Shown piece by piece: positions 61,152 through 64,000 of a DNA stretch of 64,000 nt. The position numbers were made by a program, and so were the translations under genes. The stretch's first letter is position 1. Each line of letters begins with the position of its first letter. Source of the stretch: Nitrospira sp. (lineage in GTDB: Bacteria; Nitrospirota; Nitrospiria; Nitrospirales; Nitrospiraceae); the NCBI GenBank assembly GCA_030123605.1, contig CP126123.1, positions 2,460,001 through 2,524,000 on the forward strand, written 5' to 3'. The notes beneath the pieces were generated by a model that did no database searches, was not told where the DNA came from, and worked only from the letters and a program-made list of their open reading frames with translations.

Positions 61152-62476
61152 CCAAATCCACTTCAATAGAACGACTGTGCGTTGCAGTAGACCGGTTGGT
61201 GGATGAACGAGTCGGTATTGTACATTCGGTCCGAGAATTCCCAAGAGACTCCGGAGGCCCTGATTTTTTTCATTTTTACGCAGAGGCTTGTAATACGCGC
61301 GCCTTCACGGCCCAGAAAAATTTTGGCTGCACGGGAGGAGCATCAACCAATCGCGGTATCGCCATGGGCAAAGCTATCGGCGAGGCTATTGAACGCTATT
61401 GCTCGGCTATTTTTGAGACCGAAGACTTTCAGCTCACTTCGTACGACGACGCTCCATTTGCATGTGTGCCGCCAGACCGGTTTGCGATGTACAGTGCCGA
61501 GCAGTGTGCCCGGCCAGATTTTCCCTATGTTCCTTTCACGAATGGAACGCCCGTCAAGTGGACACCCGCCAGAGACGCGCAGACCGGTGAACCCTGGTAT
61601 GTACCTGCGGCGATGGTCTATATGCCGTATTTCTTTGATGAGGCGCATGGAGAACATCCCATCGTACAGCGTATGTCCACCGGACTGGCCTGTCATTGCA
61701 GTCCATCCGAAGCCGCCATGTCCGCCGTGTGTGAGGTAATTGAGCGGGATGCCATGACCATCTCATGGCAAGCCGGGCTTGGAATGCCGCAAATCATCCA
61801 GAACAGTCTGAGTGAACACAACCGTGACCTTGTGGCGCGATTCGATCGGATCGGCTGCTCGGTCACGCTATTCGACCTCACGATGGACCATCGCGTACCG
61901 ACCATTTTATCGGTATTCCGCAGTCGGATCACGGAGGCACCGGCGCTCGCCTTCTCTGCAGCATCAAGCCTGGACTCAGAGGCTGCCGTCCGGAAGAGCC
62001 TTGAGGAATTGGCGCACACGTTACGTCTTGCTCAACAGATCAAGACCAGCCTACCGACATTCGTCCCAGCACCACACTATGACAACGTCGACACACAGGA
62101 TGACCATGTGCATCTTTACTGTGACCATGCCAACATACGGCTGGCGGAGTTTGTGTTCAATTCCAGGGAACACATCGATTTCCGTGCGATCCCAAATCTG
62201 GCAACCGGCGATCCAGAGACTGACTTGAACATCCTCACCCGTCAGATCAGGAACATCGGGCATCAAGTATTGACGGTCGATCTCACAACATCGGACGTTC
62301 GTGACGTCGGGCTTTCGGTCATCCGCGCAATCGTACCTGGATTCCATCCTCTGTTTTTGGGACATAAGCGACGCGCGCTCGGAGGGTGTCGCCTGTGGGA
62401 CGTTCCACAGAAATTGGGGTATGCCGGAATCACTCGTGAAGCGGGCGATAACCAAGCCCCTCATCCATATCCATAG
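61148..62476 (+). CDS. YcaO-type cyclodehydratase
   Basis: 442 residues from ATG 61148 in an ATGA overlap with the previous gene. Conserved ATP/Mg-binding segments: ASTNRGIAMGKAIGEAIERY near residue 75 (S-x3-G and E-x3-E-R), SPSEAAMSAVCEVIERDA near 190 and KSLEELAHTLRL near 290. The C terminus is APHPYP, close to the PxPxP tail that TOMM YcaO enzymes need. It uses ATP to cyclise Cys, Ser and Thr side chains onto the peptide backbone. Together with its partner and a SagB dehydrogenase it forms the complete azole-forming set. Confidence 0.92.
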   Translation: MTKSTSIERLCVAVDRLVDERVGIVHSVREFPRDSGGPDFFHFYAEACNTRAFTAQKNFGCTGGASTNRGIAMGKAIGEAIERYCSAIFETEDFQLTSYDDAPFACVPPDRFAMYSAEQCARPDFPYVPFTNGTPVKWTPARDAQTGEPWYVPAAMVYMPYFFDEAHGEHPIVQRMSTGLACHCSPSEAAMSAVCEVIERDAMTISWQAGLGMPQIIQNSLSEHNRDLVARFDRIGCSVTLFDLTMDHRVPTILSVFRSRITEAPALAFSAASSLDSEAAVRKSLEELAHTLRLAQQIKTSLPTFVPAPHYDNVDTQDDHVHLYCDHANIRLAEFVFNSREHIDFRAIPNLATGDPETDLNILTRQIRNIGHQVLTVDLTTSDVRDVGLSVIRAIVPGFHPLFLGHKRRALGGCRLWDVPQKLGYAGITREAGDNQAPHPYP

Positions 62477-62489
62477 GGGGAGAGCTGTT

Positions 62490-63284
62490 GTGGCACAAGA
62501 GTTATGGCAGGAGATTCTGCTTCCTTCGGCCGAGGAATCGATTTGGGAACTCTTTCACGAGAACTCGAAGATCGGAGAATACAGCCAGGCGCCCTCGAAC
62601 GAGGAAGTCTGCGCACGGATGAACGACCTTCACGAATCCTTGCCGTTCGAAGGATATCCGATCGTCGAGTTACCATCCGTCTTGAACGCGCTGCCGGTAC
62701 CACTGGATAAGGCGATTGCTGGGCGGCGTTCCGTGCGGACCTTCAGGCCACAGAGGATAAGCCTGGATCATCTCGCGACATTGCTGCATTACGGTTATGG
62801 GATCAGCCAGAACAATACAGGTACTTCCTTTCCGCGTCCCTTCCGTGTCGTGCCTTCCGGAGGCGCATTGTATCCCCTGGAAATCTTCTTTTATAGCGCG
62901 TCCATCAATGGGCTCGACGCAGGGTTGTATCACTACAATTCCTCGAGCCACCATCTCCGATTTCTCCGTGAAGGAAATGCTATCGCAACGATCTCGGCCA
63001 TGATTATCCAGCCTGAAATCGCAATCGGTGCCTCACTGATGTTCTTCATTACTGCGGTGTTCGAGCGATCGGTCTTCAAATACAGTGATCGAGGATACCG
63101 CTTCATTCTGCTCGAAGCCGGTCATGTCGCCCAAAATTTCAACCTTGTCGGGCAGGCCCTCGGTCTGGCTTCCGTGAACATCGGTGGTTTCTTGGACCGG
63201 AGAGTCGATGACTTCCTGGGGCTGGACGGGCTCACACATTCGACGATTTATATGCTGGCATTCGGAGGCACCCCCACTTCTTGA
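62490..63284 (+). CDS. SagB-type FMN-dependent azoline dehydrogenase
   Basis: 264 residues from GTG 62490, chosen because GGGGGAGAG lies just upstream and it follows the YcaO stop by 13 bp; an ATG at 62421 inside the YcaO gene is possible. IWELFHENSKIGEY near the start, then IAGRRSVRTFRPQRISLDHL, PSGGALYPLEIFFY and the AGHVAQNFNLVGQALGL helix are typical of the SagB nitroreductase-like family. It oxidises azolines to thiazoles and oxazoles, releasing two electrons to FMN. Its presence suggests that the final product has aromatic azoles. Confidence 0.9.
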   Translation: MAQELWQEILLPSAEESIWELFHENSKIGEYSQAPSNEEVCARMNDLHESLPFEGYPIVELPSVLNALPVPLDKAIAGRRSVRTFRPQRISLDHLATLLHYGYGISQNNTGTSFPRPFRVVPSGGALYPLEIFFYSASINGLDAGLYHYNSSSHHLRFLREGNAIATISAMIIQPEIAIGASLMFFITAVFERSVFKYSDRGYRFILLEAGHVAQNFNLVGQALGLASVNIGGFLDRRVDDFLGLDGLTHSTIYMLAFGGTPTS

Positions 63285-63292
63285 AACTAGGT

Positions 63293-64000
63293 ATGACACC
63301 GATGGAATCTTTACTCTTCAACCCTCATCCCATTGCGTTGGATACGAACGGCAACCTTACGAAACAGTACAAGGCATACAAACCGCTCTTTGACAGCCTT
63401 CAAGGGAATATTCTCAAGGAACACGGGAGAGACTATACGGTCCACATGGCATTGCAATTCAATAAGCCTACGGTGAAACCTGTCGACATTAAGCGAGTCA
63501 TTGCCGCTTTCTCGGAGCAGGTAACGTCTGCGACTAAACAACACCAGGATTCCGCCAACTATCGGAACTGGTTAGAGAGCCATTGTTTAGACGCCTACCC
63601 GAGTGAAATCTTTATTAATTTTCTTCTCAGCGCAAAGGGCTATAGAAAACTGGGCATTGTCGCTGTGCCTTCAGATCCGTCGTTCCGATTAGGCATGAAG
63701 GAAGAAAGAAAGTGGAAAGAAGCATTTCCCGAATGGGGGCACTCACTTACAGCGTCGAATATTGTTGTCTTGAGATCGGCCAAGGAGAAGGATCGCAAGG
63801 CTTATTTTCAGCAACAACTTCTGAAAGCGAACGCTAAACAGGTGAAGGCGGCGCAGCTCACGACCGAGGAGCCATGGCAAGGCTATTTGGAAGAAGGCAT
63901 CGATGCGATGATCATTCTGGCGGCGGACAACCGCCCAACAGACGGGGCCATGCAAGCCGACACAATAGTGCCGAATAGGTTCCCCGAAGAATTGACCGCA
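63293..64000 (+). CDS. DyP-type haem peroxidase-like protein, N-terminal part (partial at window edge)
   Basis: About 236 residues are visible before the window ends; ATG 63302 is an alternative start. FDSLQGNILKEHGRD near residue 35 matches the DyP-type peroxidase start (D-x-QGN-I/V), and the ferredoxin-like beta strand VHMALQFN and FINFLLSAKGYRKLGI follow as in the family. The haem-binding C-terminal half is outside the window. DyP peroxidases oxidise dyes and aromatic or lignin-like substrates and may be packed in encapsulins. It follows SagB by 8 bp, so it may be part of the RiPP operon, perhaps for tailoring. Confidence 0.72.
   Translation, partial: MTPMESLLFNPHPIALDTNGNLTKQYKAYKPLFDSLQGNILKEHGRDYTVHMALQFNKPTVKPVDIKRVIAAFSEQVTSATKQHQDSANYRNWLESHCLDAYPSEIFINFLLSAKGYRKLGIVAVPSDPSFRLGMKEERKWKEAFPEWGHSLTASNIVVLRSAKEKDRKAYFQQQLLKANAKQVKAAQLTTEEPWQGYLEEGIDAMIILAADNRPTDGAMQADTIVPNRFPEELTA

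Overview
The window is a 64-kb, GC-rich, gene-dense bacterial chromosome segment. It most resembles Nitrospira (phylum Nitrospirota). That assignment is inference from gene content: a terminal nuoLMN block, proteins built from PCP_red (protochlorophyllide-reductase C-terminal) domains fused to universal-stress and radical-SAM modules, and hybrid kinases with a V4R-like sensor. No rRNA, tRNA or CRISPR array was seen.

Layout. 1-4.1 kb: end of a complex I operon (nuoL partial, nuoM, nuoN). 4.1-5.7 kb: a PD-(D/E)XK-like gene behind the C-terminal stump of an MBL-fold hydrolase cut off at a dispersed repeat. 5.7-12.4 kb: housekeeping and small-enzyme genes (YihY, M50-CBS protease, deacetylase, GNAT, glyoxalase-fold protein, a DapF-like protein with both catalytic cysteines changed to serine, uvrC). 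12.4-16.6 kb: a lipoprotein operon ending in a compact copper-amine-oxidase-like protein. 16.8-22.3 kb: a LuxR regulator, a nitroreductase-like protein, a ketosynthase lacking one catalytic His, and two unusual response regulators. 22.4-32.4 kb: a UPF0114 protein, a 1339-residue patatin-GNAT membrane protein, a HerA-like ATPase and a hybrid kinase. 32.4-43 kb: a rearranged accessory stretch with a DUF4143 ATPase, a short uvrA, a GHKL ATPase and a vapBC pair lying between direct repeats of the uvrA 5' end, and an SF1 helicase interrupted by one in-frame TAG. 43-50 kb: UbiE-like methyltransferase, B12-type radical SAM protein, USP-PCP_red fusion, SPASM radical SAM-PCP_red fusion and a CopD-like membrane protein, with AACTCA-type repeats at three of the junctions. 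50-56.7 kb: a RoxA-like dihaem cytochrome, a second hybrid kinase and a FadL-type porin. 57-64 kb: a small membrane protein, a TonB receptor and a thiazole/oxazole RiPP (TOMM) cluster: precursor ending in ICCTCC, RRE/ThiF-like partner, YcaO, SagB-type dehydrogenase and the start of a DyP-type peroxidase.

The main system-level observation is regulatory. Four operons (lipoprotein/amine oxidase, patatin, RoxA-like cytochrome/kinase/FadL, TonB/RiPP) each have a sigma-54 -24/-12 promoter (GG-N10-GC). About 90-170 bp upstream of each is a pair, or one good and one weak copy, of a GTATC-N6-GATAC palindrome spaced about two helical turns apart. This is the layout of an enhancer for a sigma-54 activator and suggests one regulon joining envelope/hydrophobic-substrate functions to a TOMM natural product. 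No sigma-54 activator gene is present in the window.
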